Shown here piece after piece: positions 52,019 to 60,736 of a stretch of 64,000 nt of DNA. The position numbers were made by a program, and so were the translations under genes. The stretch comes from QFOX01 sp033763655. Its GTDB lineage: Bacteria; Pseudomonadota; Alphaproteobacteria; Rickettsiales; UBA3002. The notes beneath the pieces are model-generated. The model saw only the letters and a list, made by a program, of their open reading frames with translations. It had not been told where the DNA came from and did not search any database. The stretch covers positions 62,001 through 126,000 of the forward strand of contig JANRKD010000002.1 of the NCBI GenBank assembly GCA_033763655.1, given 5' to 3'. Each line of letters starts with the position of its first letter. Position 1 is the first letter of the stretch.

Positions 52019-53014
52019 TCAGGCAATCGCGGTGCTCAGCGCCAGCATGCGCTCAAGCGGCTTTCTGGCCGCCGCCATCAATTCGGGTGCCAGCGTCAAC
52101 TCGGGCGTCTGGTCGCGCATGCACAGGTAAAGCTTTTCCATGGTGTTGAGCTTCATGAACTCGCAGGTGTTACACGCCACGCAGGCGCCACCATCGAGCG
52201 CGCTTGGCACCGGGTGGAACACACTGCCCGGCGAGCGTTTCTTCATCTGGTGCAGGATGCCCGCTTCGGTCAGCACCAGAAATTCACTGCCCGCGTTGTC
52301 TTCGGCATATTTCAGCAGGCTTGAGGTCGAACCGACATGGTGGGCATAGGCCAGCAATGCCTCCGGGCATTCGGGATGCGCAATGATTTTTGCTTTCGGA
52401 TGCGCCACGCTGAGCTTAATCAGCTCACGTTCGGAAAACCGCTCATGCACCATGCATGAGCCATCCCATAACAGCATATCGCGGCCGGTTTTTTTGTTGA
52501 GGTAGCTGCCGAGAAAACGGTCGGGCGCGAAGATAATTTTTTGATCGCGCGGCAACGAATTGAGGATAGTTTCAGCGTTGCTCGAAGTGACGATAATATC
52601 CGTCAGCGCCTTGATTTCCGCCGAGCAGTTGATGTAGCTAATCGCCAGATGCTCCGGATGCGCGGCGCGGAAGGCCTTGAACTGCGCAGGCGGGCACGAA
52701 AGTTCGAGGCTACAGCCTGCGTTGATGTCGGGTAGCAGCACCTTTTTGGTGGGATTGAGAATTTTCGCCCCTTCCGCCATGAATTTCACACCACAGAAGA
52801 CAATCACCTCGGCGTTGGTTTCCGCCGCTTTGCGCGCCAGTTCGAGCGAATCGCCGATCACATCGGCGATGTCCTGGATGTCGTCGTCCTGGTAATAATG
52901 GGCGAGAATCACCGCGTTCATCGCGCGCTTCAAACGCAGAATCTCCTCCTCCAAATTGGGGGGAATTGGGCTTTTCAGCGAGTTGCCTGTGGCAATAGTG
53001 GCGTCAGTCTGCAT
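52019..53014 (-). CDS. nadA: Quinolinate synthase A
   Basis: Fe-S enzyme that condenses iminoaspartate with dihydroxyacetone phosphate to quinolinate for NAD synthesis. The 331-residue protein has the opening VILAHYYQDDDIQDIADVIGDS, VIVFCGVKFMAEGAKIL and C101 in INAGCSLELS, HPECPEALLAYAHHVGST and ACNTCEFMKLNTMEKLY, providing the three cluster cysteines. The usual partners nadB and nadC are not adjacent. Confidence 0.96.
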   Translation of the reverse strand: MQTDATIATGNSLKSPIPPNLEEEILRLKRAMNAVILAHYYQDDDIQDIADVIGDSLELARKAAETNAEVIVFCGVKFMAEGAKILNPTKKVLLPDINAGCSLELSCPPAQFKAFRAAHPEHLAISYINCSAEIKALTDIIVTSSNAETILNSLPRDQKIIFAPDRFLGSYLNKKTGRDMLLWDGSCMVHERFSERELIKLSVAHPKAKIIAHPECPEALLAYAHHVGSTSSLLKYAEDNAGSEFLVLTEAGILHQMKKRSPGSVFHPVPSALDGGACVACNTCEFMKLNTMEKLYLCMRDQTPELTLAPELMAAARKPLERMLALSTAIA

Positions 53015-53063
53015 GGAGTTTATGTAGTCTAAGCGCGGTGAAATGCAAGCAGTTGCGCGCGCG

Positions 53064-53600
53064 TCAGCAGGCGATTACCAGCCGCGTCTGCGGCGTCACC
53101 CTGCGCAGCACTTCAAGCAAATCCGCCTGCGCAAGCGCGATGCAGCCCTCGGTGCCCGCACCGTCCTCGCGCATCACATGCATAAAAATTGCGCTGCCTG
53201 CGCCGGTAATGACCGGTGCATCGATCCCATCGTTATAGCCCAGCGGGATAATTAGGTCGTATATGCCATCCGCGCGCCAGAGCTTTTCGTGGCGAGCGGC
53301 AAAGGGCAGCTTTACCGGCTGGTTATACAGCGCATGCGCAGGGTCGTCGCACCAGCCGTCCTCCGGGGTGAGCGGCATCAATGGCAGCGCCGTTTGCAGT
53401 GGCGGGGCGATACGGTCGGGGCGGTAATAGCAGCCCCGCAGAGCAAAACTGCCGCGTGGGGTTTTCAGGTCACCTTCGCGCTTTTCGCCAACCGCAGCAA
53501 GGCCCGCGCGGCCAATACGGCATGCGTAACGCTTCCCCTCCGCTTCAAGGGTGGTTTCGTTGACGAGGGTGAGGGTGGCAATGGGTGGCGGCGTGCTCAT
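53064..53600 (-). CDS. L,D-transpeptidase (YkuD) family protein
   Basis: A 178-residue YkuD-type catalytic domain: KTPRGSFALRGCYYRPDR and NDGIDAPVITGAGSAIFMH, with H141 and nucleophile C153 in HVMREDGAGTEGCIAL. The histidine that usually precedes Gly-Cys (SHGC) is replaced by E151 (TEGC), as in some cytosolic-looking relatives. No signal peptide is visible, so the site of action is unclear. Family members form 3-3 cross-links or attach lipoproteins to peptidoglycan. It is transcribed away from dxs. Confidence 0.85.
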   Translation of the reverse strand: MSTPPPIATLTLVNETTLEAEGKRYACRIGRAGLAAVGEKREGDLKTPRGSFALRGCYYRPDRIAPPLQTALPLMPLTPEDGWCDDPAHALYNQPVKLPFAARHEKLWRADGIYDLIIPLGYNDGIDAPVITGAGSAIFMHVMREDGAGTEGCIALAQADLLEVLRRVTPQTRLVIAC

Positions 53601-53720
53601 ACGCCCCTTGTTTCAGCATCCGGCAATTTTGGCAAGAGGGCGGATGGGCGGCCCGTTCTGCACGGTGGCATTTCCGCCTATTTCCTTGCATCCGCCTCAG
53701 AAATTGCCTAATCCACGGGT

Positions 53721-55640
53721 ATGAATGCGAAAACCCCCACCCCCCTGCTCGACCGCGTGCACCTGCCCGCCGATAGCCGCCACTTATCGACTGACGAGTT
53801 AAAACAGCTCGCCGACGATTTGCGCCGCGAGACGATTGATTCCGTTTCCGTCACCGGCGGGCATCTGGGCGCGGGGCTGGGCGTCGTCGAGTTGACCGTC
53901 GCGCTGCACCATGTATTCAACACCCCGCGCGATAAAATCATCTGGGATGTCGGCCATCAGGCCTACCCGCATAAAATCCTCACCGGACGGCGCGACCAGA
54001 TCCGCACCATCCGCACTGGCGGCGGCTTGTCGGGCTTCTGCAAGCGCGAGGAATCGGAATACGATGCTTTTGGTGCGGGCCACTCCTCGACCAGTATTTC
54101 CGCCGGATTAGGCATGGCCGTCGCACGTGACATGGCGGGCGAGGATTTTGAGGTCATTGCCGTCATCGGCGACGGGGCGATGAGCGCCGGTATGGCCTAC
54201 GAGGCGATGAACAACGCCGGGGCGCTCGGCACCCGGCTGATCGTGGTGTTGAACGATAACGACATGTCCATCGCGCCGCCAACCGGGGCGATGAGCTCGT
54301 ACCTCTCGCGGCTGATTTCCTCGAAATCGTACCGCAGTCTGCGCCATATTGGCAAAATGGTGGCAAGCAAATTCCCCGAGCCCTTGCAGCGCGCTGCACG
54401 CAGCACCGAGCGCCATTTGCGCACTTACGCCACCGGCGGCACGCTGTTTGAGGAGCTAGGGTTTTATTACGTCGGCCCGGTCGATGGGCACGACCTCGAC
54501 CATTTGCTGCCCATCCTCAAAAATGTGCGTGACGAAAAAGATTCCGGCCCCGTGCTCATCCACGTGGTGACGCAGAAAGGCTACGGCTACGGCCCTGCCG
54601 AAGGTTCGGACGACAAATACCACGGTGTCACGAAGTTTGATGTTAAAACCGGCAAGCAAATCAAGCCTGCCGCCGGCGCGCCAAGCTACACCGGCGTGTT
54701 CGCGCAGGCGCTGATTCAGGAAGCCGAGCACGACGCAAAAATCGTCGCCATCACCGCCGCCATGCCCGGCGGCACGGGGCTTGACCGATTCGCCGCCGCT
54801 TTTCCCGAGCGCTGCTTCGATGTCGGCATTGCCGAGCAACACGCCGTCACTTTTGCCGCAGGTCTGGCCTGCGAAGGCTACAAACCGTTCTGCGCGATTT
54901 ACTCCACTTTCCTGCAACGCGCGTATGACCAACTGGTGCATGATGTGGCCATTCAGAACCTGCCGGTGCGCTTTGCGATCGACCGTGCGGGGCTGGTCGG
55001 CGCCGACGGCGCCACCCACGCCGGGGCGTTTGACATCGCCTATTTATGCACCCTGCCGGGCATGGTGGTGATGGCGGCGGGCGACGAGGCCGAGCTGAAG
55101 CATATGGTCGCGACCGCAGCGGCGCACGATAGCGGGCCGATTGCCTTCCGCTACCCGCGCGGTGAAGGGGTCGGCGTCACCCTGCCCGAGCGCGGCGAAG
55201 TGCTCGAAATCGGCAAAGGCCGCGTGCTGCGCGAAGGCGGCGACGTCGCCTTGCTCAGCTTTGGCACGCGGCTCGCGGATTGCCTGAAAGCGGCAGAGAT
55301 GCTTTCCGCGCAGGGAATCAGCGTCACCGTGGCGGATGCCCGTTTTGCCAAACCGCTCGACGCGGCGCTGGTAGAAAAATTACTGAAAAACCACGCGGCG
55401 GTGCTGACCGTCGAAGAAGGCGCATCCGGCGGCTTTGGCGCAGCAGTACTGGCCTACGCAAGCAATGCAGGCCTGCTTGATGATGGCCGCGTGAAACTGC
55501 GCGCCCTCACCCTGCCCGATACCTATCAGGCGCACGACACCCCGGCCGCGCAACTGGCGCAAGCCGGGCTCGATGCCGCCCATATCGCGGAACAGGTGCT
55601 CGCACTGAACGCACAGGCGCGGCGCAGCAGAGTGGCGTAG
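53721..55640 (+). CDS. dxs: 1-deoxy-D-xylulose-5-phosphate synthase
   Basis: First enzyme of the MEP isoprenoid pathway, joining pyruvate and glyceraldehyde 3-phosphate with thiamine diphosphate. The 639 residues include GHLGAGLGVVELTVALHHVF, DVGHQAYPHKILTGRRD, the thiamine-binding VIGDGAMSAGMAYEAMNNAG to LNDND, and in the second half DVGIAEQHAVTFAAGLA and FAIDRAGLVGADGATHAG. Length is standard. The upstream 120 nt contain no other gene. Confidence 0.97.
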   Translation: MNAKTPTPLLDRVHLPADSRHLSTDELKQLADDLRRETIDSVSVTGGHLGAGLGVVELTVALHHVFNTPRDKIIWDVGHQAYPHKILTGRRDQIRTIRTGGGLSGFCKREESEYDAFGAGHSSTSISAGLGMAVARDMAGEDFEVIAVIGDGAMSAGMAYEAMNNAGALGTRLIVVLNDNDMSIAPPTGAMSSYLSRLISSKSYRSLRHIGKMVASKFPEPLQRAARSTERHLRTYATGGTLFEELGFYYVGPVDGHDLDHLLPILKNVRDEKDSGPVLIHVVTQKGYGYGPAEGSDDKYHGVTKFDVKTGKQIKPAAGAPSYTGVFAQALIQEAEHDAKIVAITAAMPGGTGLDRFAAAFPERCFDVGIAEQHAVTFAAGLACEGYKPFCAIYSTFLQRAYDQLVHDVAIQNLPVRFAIDRAGLVGADGATHAGAFDIAYLCTLPGMVVMAAGDEAELKHMVATAAAHDSGPIAFRYPRGEGVGVTLPERGEVLEIGKGRVLREGGDVALLSFGTRLADCLKAAEMLSAQGISVTVADARFAKPLDAALVEKLLKNHAAVLTVEEGASGGFGAAVLAYASNAGLLDDGRVKLRALTLPDTYQAHDTPAAQLAQAGLDAAHIAEQVLALNAQARRSRVA

Positions 55641-55699
55641 AGCATTTGTGATTAAGTGCCTGCTGATAGAGCCGCTATTTCGGTTGGAACGGCGGGCGG

Positions 55700-56875
55700 T
55701 CAGCGTTTCACAATCGTCACATGGCCCATTTTTCGGCCAGGCCGCGATTCGGTTTTACCGTAAAGATGCACATGTGCCTCGGGGTTTTTCGCGTATTCCT
55801 CCCACTGCTGCCATTCGTCGCCCAGCAGATTAATCATCTCGCAGGGGCGGTGGGCGGTGGTGTCGCCCAGCGCCCAGCCGCAAATCGCGCGGATATGCTG
55901 CTCGAACTGCGCGGTGGGCGCGCCTTCCATACTCCAATGCCCGGAGTTATGCGGGCGCGGCGCCAGTTCGTTCACCAGCAACCCATCCCTCGTTACAAAT
56001 AATTCCACCGCCAGCAGCCCCACCACGTCGAGCGCCTCGGCCAGCGTTTTGGCGATGCGCACCGCTTCGGCCTGATGGGTATCAATAAACGGTGCGGGCG
56101 CAATGGTTTTATGCAATACGCGGTCGCGGTGGATATTCTGCACCAGCGGATAGCAGCGCATTTCGCCGTGGGTCGAGCGGGCGACAATGATGGAAGCCTC
56201 GGCGGAGAAATCCACAAAGCCTTCGAGGACACACTCGGTTTTGCCGAGGGATGCCCACGCTGCTAAGCCCTCTCCCCCTGCGGGAGAGGGTTGGGTGAGG
56301 GGGCCATCCGCAGGGCGAGGACTCTGGTTAGCCCCCTCACCTAGCCTCTCCCGCAAGGGGAGAGGAACGCCTGAGTGTGTGGCACCACCTCGTATCACCA
56401 CCTGCCCTTTGCCGTCATAGCCCATTTCAGCGGTTTTAAGCACCGCAGGCGTGCCGATGGCCTGAATGGCGGCGGCCAGTTCCTCCGGGGTGCGTACCGG
56501 CGCGAATGGCGCGGTGGCAATGCCCTGCGCGCGGATAAACTCCTTTTCGCGCAGGCGGTGGCGGGTAGTGAACAACACCGAGGGTTTTGGCCGCACTGCC
56601 ACAATCGCATCGAGCATTTCGAGGGTTTCGGCGGGGATGTTTTCGAACTCGAAGGTTACCACATCGACGCTCTGGGCAAAATCGCGCAGCGCCGTGGCGT
56701 CGCGGTAGGCGCCGATGGTGGTTTTGGTGGCGACATGGCTCGCCGGGGAATCTTTTTCCGGGGTATAAATATGCGTCTTATAGCCCATACGCGAGGCGGC
56801 GCGCGCCAGCATGCGGCCCAGTTGCCCGCCGCCGACAATGCCGATGGTCGAACCGGGTGGGGTGATCGGCATCAC
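55700..56875 (-). CDS. purK: N5-carboxyaminoimidazole ribonucleotide synthase
   Basis: ATP-grasp enzyme carboxylating AIR in purine synthesis. The 391-residue protein starts MMPITPPGSTIGIVGGGQLGRMLA and has the ATP-grasp elements AVLKTAEMGYDGKGQVVIRGG, VLEGFVDFSAEASIIVAR and LVNELAPRPHNSGHWSMEG. It is about 35 residues longer than usual because a palindromic repeat (56268-56365) is inserted in frame after QVVIRGGATHSG, giving residues about 165-200, before AAWASLGKTECVLEGF. It overlaps purE by four bases. Confidence 0.95.
   Translation of the reverse strand: MMPITPPGSTIGIVGGGQLGRMLARAASRMGYKTHIYTPEKDSPASHVATKTTIGAYRDATALRDFAQSVDVVTFEFENIPAETLEMLDAIVAVRPKPSVLFTTRHRLREKEFIRAQGIATAPFAPVRTPEELAAAIQAIGTPAVLKTAEMGYDGKGQVVIRGGATHSGVPLPLRERLGEGANQSPRPADGPLTQPSPAGGEGLAAWASLGKTECVLEGFVDFSAEASIIVARSTHGEMRCYPLVQNIHRDRVLHKTIAPAPFIDTHQAEAVRIAKTLAEALDVVGLLAVELFVTRDGLLVNELAPRPHNSGHWSMEGAPTAQFEQHIRAICGWALGDTTAHRPCEMINLLGDEWQQWEEYAKNPEAHVHLYGKTESRPGRKMGHVTIVKR
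56268..56365. repeat. Palindromic repeat element inserted in frame in purK
   Basis: Two near-identical arms of about 35 nt, 56268-56302 and 56331-56365, face each other. Each contains a smaller hairpin, CTCTCCCC-CTGC-GGGAGAG or its variant, and a GGTGAGGGGG end. The translated segment PLPLRERLGEGANQSPRP to GPLTQPSPAGGEG has no counterpart in other PurK proteins. Related palindromes are well known as intergenic repeats in Proteobacteria. Confidence 0.92.
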
Positions 56876-57384
56876 ACCACCTCCAGCTTAACATCCGCCG
56901 TTTGTTTGGCGCGCCATTGCGTCACCCGCGCCGCGAGTTTTTCATCGCCAAGCGCCAGAATCATCGCCGCGAGCAGGCCCGCATTCGCCGCACCTGCCTC
57001 ACCAATGGCCAGCGTGCCGACTGGCACGCCTTTAGGCATCTGGGCGATAGAAAGCAGTGCGTCCATCCCCTGCAACGATTTACTCAACACCGGCACGCCA
57101 AGTACCGGTAGTGCCGTCAGCGAAGCCGTCATCCCCGGCAAATGCGCCGCACCACCTGCACCCGCGATGATAACTTTGAGGCCGCGCTTTTGTGCCGTCG
57201 TCGCATATTCGTAAAGGCGGCGCGGCGTGCGGTGGGCGGAAACCACTTTCGCCTCATACGGCACCTTGAGCACATCAAGCATGTCGGCGGCGGCTTTCAT
57301 CGTCACCCAATCGCTCTGGCTGCCCATGATGATGCCCACAACGGGCTTCTTAAGCGTTTTTCTGGCGGTTTTCGTTGCGGCCAT
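56872..57384 (-). CDS. purE: N5-carboxyaminoimidazole ribonucleotide mutase
   Basis: Class I PurE, moving the carboxyl group made by PurK. The 170-residue protein has VGIIMGSQSDWVTMKAAADML, VVSAHRTPRRLYEYA, IAGAGGAAHLPGMTASLT and LPVLGVPVLSKSLQGMDALLSIAQMPKGVPVGTLAIG, all family hallmarks. A basic 12-residue N-terminal tail precedes the fold. It overlaps purK by four bases (ATGA), the normal purEK pairing. Confidence 0.96.
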   Translation of the reverse strand: MAATKTARKTLKKPVVGIIMGSQSDWVTMKAAADMLDVLKVPYEAKVVSAHRTPRRLYEYATTAQKRGLKVIIAGAGGAAHLPGMTASLTALPVLGVPVLSKSLQGMDALLSIAQMPKGVPVGTLAIGEAGAANAGLLAAMILALGDEKLAARVTQWRAKQTADVKLEVV

Positions 57385-57484
57385 CGTCGCCTCGTCGCAG
57401 GTGAAAGCGCCTTCATTATACTACTGTTGCCACCCGGTCAAACCTGAGGTAAGCAATGGCCTCCACCTGATACGGGATACGCCC

Positions 57485-58615
57485 ATGAAAATCGCTGCCG
57501 CCAAAGAATCCTCGCCGCTTGAAGCCCGCGTTGCCCTGACGCCCGACACGGCAAAGAAATTTGTCGCCGCCGGCATCACTGTCACGGTTGAGGCGGGCGC
57601 TGGCCTTGGCTCGGGTATTAGCGACCAGGCTTACGAAGCGGCAGGCGCACAGGTTGCCCCCAGCGCCGGGGAAGCCTATCGGGGCGCCGACATCGTGCTA
57701 TGCGTCGATACCCCGGATGCGGCAGGCATCGCTCTCATTCCGCAAGGGGCTATCCTTGTCGGCATGATGAACCCACTCGACCCCAAAACCCGGTTTACGG
57801 CACTGAATGAGCGCTCCATCCACGCCTATGCGATGGAGTTTCTGCCCCGCATCAGCCGCGCACAATCGATGGACGTGCTCTCCTCGCAAAGCAACCTTGC
57901 GGGCTACCGCGCAGTCATCGAGGCGGTCGCCGCCACCTCCAAAACTGTGCCGATGATGATGACCGCCGCCGGCACTATCCCCCCGGCAAAGGCACTGGTG
58001 CTGGGTGCGGGCGTGGCGGGCTTACAGGCGATTGCCACCGCCAAACGTCTGGGTGCGGTGGTCAGCGCCTTTGATGTGCGGGCGGCAGTGAAGGAGCAGG
58101 TGCAATCCCTCGGCGCGAAATTTGTCGAAGTCGCCGCAGCAGAGGACGCGCAAACCAGCGGTGGCTATGCCAAAGAGATGGACGATGACTACAAGCGCCG
58201 TCAGGAAGCGGCGATTGCCGAGGTGATTAAAACGCAGGACATCATTATTTCCACCGCGCTTATCCCCGGCAAACCCGCGCCGGAGCTGATTACCGGCGCC
58301 ATGGTGGCCAGCATGAAACCCGGCAGCGTGATTGTCGATCTGGCGGCGGCCAACGGTGGCAACTGCAAACTCACCCGGGCGGATGAGGTAATCGTCACCG
58401 ACAACGGCGTGACCATCATTGGCTACACCAACATGCCCAGCCGCGCCGCGAGCGACGCCAGCCCGCTCTATGCGCGCAATCTGCAAACCTTTGTCATGAC
58501 CCTGATGTTCGACAAAGAAACCAAAACCTTAAAGCTGCTTTCGGATGATGAACTCATTAAAGGCACGCTGATTACCAAAGGCGGCGCGGTAGTGCATCCC
58601 GCGCTTGCTAAATAA
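57485..58615 (+). CDS. pntAA: NAD(P) transhydrogenase subunit alpha part 1
   Basis: NAD-binding domain I of the proton-translocating transhydrogenase, which makes NADPH from NADH at the expense of proton motive force. From the ATG at 57485 the soluble protein has 376 residues: MKIAAAKESSPLEARVALTPDTAKKF, VLGAGVAGLQAIATAKRLGAVVSAFDVRAA and GSVIVDLAAANGGNCKLT. The long in-frame extension back to 57227 overlaps purE antisense and is not coding. Three separate genes (AA, AB, B) is the alphaproteobacterial form. Confidence 0.96.
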   Translation: MKIAAAKESSPLEARVALTPDTAKKFVAAGITVTVEAGAGLGSGISDQAYEAAGAQVAPSAGEAYRGADIVLCVDTPDAAGIALIPQGAILVGMMNPLDPKTRFTALNERSIHAYAMEFLPRISRAQSMDVLSSQSNLAGYRAVIEAVAATSKTVPMMMTAAGTIPPAKALVLGAGVAGLQAIATAKRLGAVVSAFDVRAAVKEQVQSLGAKFVEVAAAEDAQTSGGYAKEMDDDYKRRQEAAIAEVIKTQDIIISTALIPGKPAPELITGAMVASMKPGSVIVDLAAANGGNCKLTRADEVIVTDNGVTIIGYTNMPSRAASDASPLYARNLQTFVMTLMFDKETKTLKLLSDDELIKGTLITKGGAVVHPALAK

Positions 58616-58622
58616 AAAGAAG

Positions 58623-58704
58623 CTTGTCATGTCAGCGAACGCGGACATCCAGTTTTTGTTTGCACTTCGTGCGCTGGACGCCAAATCAAGTTTGGCATGA
58701 CAAA
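58623..58704. repeat. Palindromic intergenic repeat between pntAA and pntAB
   Basis: CTTGTCATGTCA at the left pairs with TGGCATGACAAAG at the right, and GGACATCCAG pairs with CTGGACGCC inside. The right half (CCAAATCAAGTTTGGCATGACAA, interrupted palindrome) resembles 60615-60640. It splits an otherwise tightly linked operon and would form a large hairpin in the mRNA. Confidence 0.82.
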
Positions 58705-58732
58705 GAATCAAGACCGAATACTGGAGACTAAA

Positions 58733-59131
58733 ATGACCGACCTTACCACCATTACCGAGCAGGCAAACACACTGGCCGAACAGGCCGCCGCTCTGCAGGC
58801 GCAGACCCAATCGCTGCAGGAGCAGCTCGCGCATGGCGGCGCGGTGGATCCGTTTGTTTTTGGCCTGACCGTGCTGGTGTTGGCCTGCTTTGTCGGCTAT
58901 TACGTCGTCTGGCGCGTCACCCCGGCCCTGCACACCCCGCTGATGAGCGTCACCAACGCCATTTCGGGGGTGATTATTGTCGGGGCGGTGATTGCGCTCG
59001 GGCCCGAAAGTTTCGGCTTCTCGCACACGCTCGGCTTCATCGCGGTGACACTCGCCTCCATCAACATTTTCGGCGGTTTTGTGGTCACCCAGCGCATGCT
59101 CGCTATGTTCAAAAAGAAGGAACGCAAATAA
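58733..59131 (+). CDS. pntAB: NAD(P) transhydrogenase subunit alpha part 2
   Basis: Membrane part of the alpha chain. The 132-residue protein has an N-terminal polar coiled segment (LAEQAAALQAQTQSLQEQLA) and three transmembrane helices: DPFVFGLTVLVLACFVGYYVVW, SVTNAISGVIIVGAVIAL and LGFIAVTLASINIFGGFVV. GGAG precedes the ATG at 58733; an in-frame start at 58697 lies in the repeat. Its stop shares a base with the pntB start. Confidence 0.93.
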   Translation: MTDLTTITEQANTLAEQAAALQAQTQSLQEQLAHGGAVDPFVFGLTVLVLACFVGYYVVWRVTPALHTPLMSVTNAISGVIIVGAVIALGPESFGFSHTLGFIAVTLASINIFGGFVVTQRMLAMFKKKERK

Positions 59132-60528
59132 TGTCGTCGCTCACCTATTTCGCCTATCTCGCCGCCGCTGTCTGCTTCATCATGGCACTGCGCGGCCTGT
59201 CGTCCCCCGTATCTGCGCGTCAGGGCAACCTGTACGGCATGGCGGGCATGGCCATCGGTGTGCTTACCACCCTCACCTTGCCGCAGGTGCAGAGCTACAG
59301 CTACACCCTCCTTGGCATCATTCTGGGTGGCACGGTCGGCACCCTTATTGCCAAGCGTATCGCGATGACCGCTATGCCACAACTGGTGGCCGCGTTCCAC
59401 TCGCTGGTTGGCCTGGCGGCGGTGCTGATTGCGCTTGCCGCGCTCTGGTCGCCTGAATCTTATGGTATCGGCTCGGCGGGCGACATCCATTTCGGCAGCC
59501 TGATCGAAATGAGCCTCGGCGTTATTATCGGCGCGATTACCTTCACTGGCTCGATTGTTGCCTTTGGCAAGTTGCAGGGGCTGATCTCGGGTAAGCCGGT
59601 GCGCTTTAAATCACAGCACCTCATCAATGCGGCGCTCGGGGCGGCGCTGCTCTTCCTGCTGCTGGTATTCTCGGCGACGGAAGCGAAAGTTGTGTTCCTC
59701 GCCATGGTCGCGATTTCGCTGGCGCTGGGCGTGTTGCTCATCATTCCCATCGGCGGCGCGGATATGCCTGTTGTCGTCTCGATGCTCAATTCCTATTCGG
59801 GATGGGCGGCGGTTGGCATTGGCTTCACACTGGGCAACCCGCTGCTGATTATCGCAGGCGCGCTGATTGGCTCCTCGGGGGCGATCCTCAGTTACATCAT
59901 GTGCAAGGCGATGAACCGCTCGATTATCAACGTTATTTTCGGCGGGTTTGGCGCAACGGCGGCGAATGCCCCGGCGGCAGGCGGGGTGGATGAACGCCCG
60001 GTTAAAACCGGTGCGGCGGAGGATGCCGCTTTCCTGATGGGAAACGCCGATTCGGTGATTATCGTTCCGGGCTATGGTATGGCCGTCGCGCAGGCACAGC
60101 ACGCGGTGCGCGAACTGGCCGAGGCGCTGGCGCATAAAGGCATCCGCGTGCGTTACGCCATCCACCCCGTCGCGGGGCGCATGCCCGGCCACATGAACGT
60201 GCTGCTGGCCGAAGCGAACGTGCCGTATGAGGCCGTCGTCGAGCTGGAGGAAATCAACAGCGATTTCGGCACGACAGATGTGGTCTATGTCATCGGCGCG
60301 AATGATGTCACCAACCCCGCCGCGAAGAACGACCCGAAAAGCCCGATTTACGGCATGCCCATCCTCAATGTCGGCGAAGCGCGCAACGTCATTTTCAACA
60401 AACGCTCGATGGCGGCGGGGTATGCCGGTATCCAGAACGAACTGTTCTATCAGGACAACACCATGATGCTGTTTGGCGATGCGAAAGTCGCGACCGAAAA
60501 TCTGGTGAAGGCGCTCAAGGCGCTTTAG
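59131..60528 (+). CDS. pntB: NAD(P) transhydrogenase subunit beta
   Basis: The beta chain carries nine or so transmembrane helices (about 1-260) and the NADP-binding domain III (about 285-465). Recognisable segments are SYTLLGIILGGTVGTLIAKRIAMTAMPQLVAAFHSLVGLAA, IVPGYGMAVAQAQHAVRELAE, RYAIHPVAGRMPGHMNVLLAEANVPYE and GANDVTNPAAKNDPKSPIYGMPIL. Length 465 is standard. It completes the transhydrogenase, a plausible NADPH source for the reductive PHA pathway encoded next door. Confidence 0.97.
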   Translation: MSSLTYFAYLAAAVCFIMALRGLSSPVSARQGNLYGMAGMAIGVLTTLTLPQVQSYSYTLLGIILGGTVGTLIAKRIAMTAMPQLVAAFHSLVGLAAVLIALAALWSPESYGIGSAGDIHFGSLIEMSLGVIIGAITFTGSIVAFGKLQGLISGKPVRFKSQHLINAALGAALLFLLLVFSATEAKVVFLAMVAISLALGVLLIIPIGGADMPVVVSMLNSYSGWAAVGIGFTLGNPLLIIAGALIGSSGAILSYIMCKAMNRSIINVIFGGFGATAANAPAAGGVDERPVKTGAAEDAAFLMGNADSVIIVPGYGMAVAQAQHAVRELAEALAHKGIRVRYAIHPVAGRMPGHMNVLLAEANVPYEAVVELEEINSDFGTTDVVYVIGANDVTNPAAKNDPKSPIYGMPILNVGEARNVIFNKRSMAAGYAGIQNELFYQDNTMMLFGDAKVATENLVKALKAL

Positions 60529-60614
60529 AAACTCCTCAGGCAAAGGGGGCACGATAACTTATCCGCCGCCATTGCCCTTGCCCCCTTCAGCGGGGCTGCG
60601 TTGGCTGCATGAGG

Positions 60615-60640
60615 GATGCCAAATCACGTTGGCATGACAA
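60615..60640. repeat. Short palindromic repeat downstream of pntB
   Basis: TGCCAA-ATCACG-TTGGCA with trailing TGACAA forms a hairpin in the 208-nt gap between the convergent pntB and phaR genes. It matches the right half of the repeat at 58623-58704. The rest of the gap shows no gene; part of it (60570-60612) resembles the CCCTTGCCC-rich segment near 51830. Confidence 0.7.
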
Positions 60641-60736
60641 GCGGTGGGGTTGGGTGCTGTCGGGTGGCTTAAAAAGATTCCAGCCGGAACTTACCCCGCA
60701 CAGAACAAGGCGGGAATGGGGCACACATCCGAGCGG

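Noticed and set aside
57227..57484. 86-codon N-terminal extension of pntAA
   Set aside because: It is antisense to purE and lacks homology; the pntAA family begins at the MKIAAAKES start.
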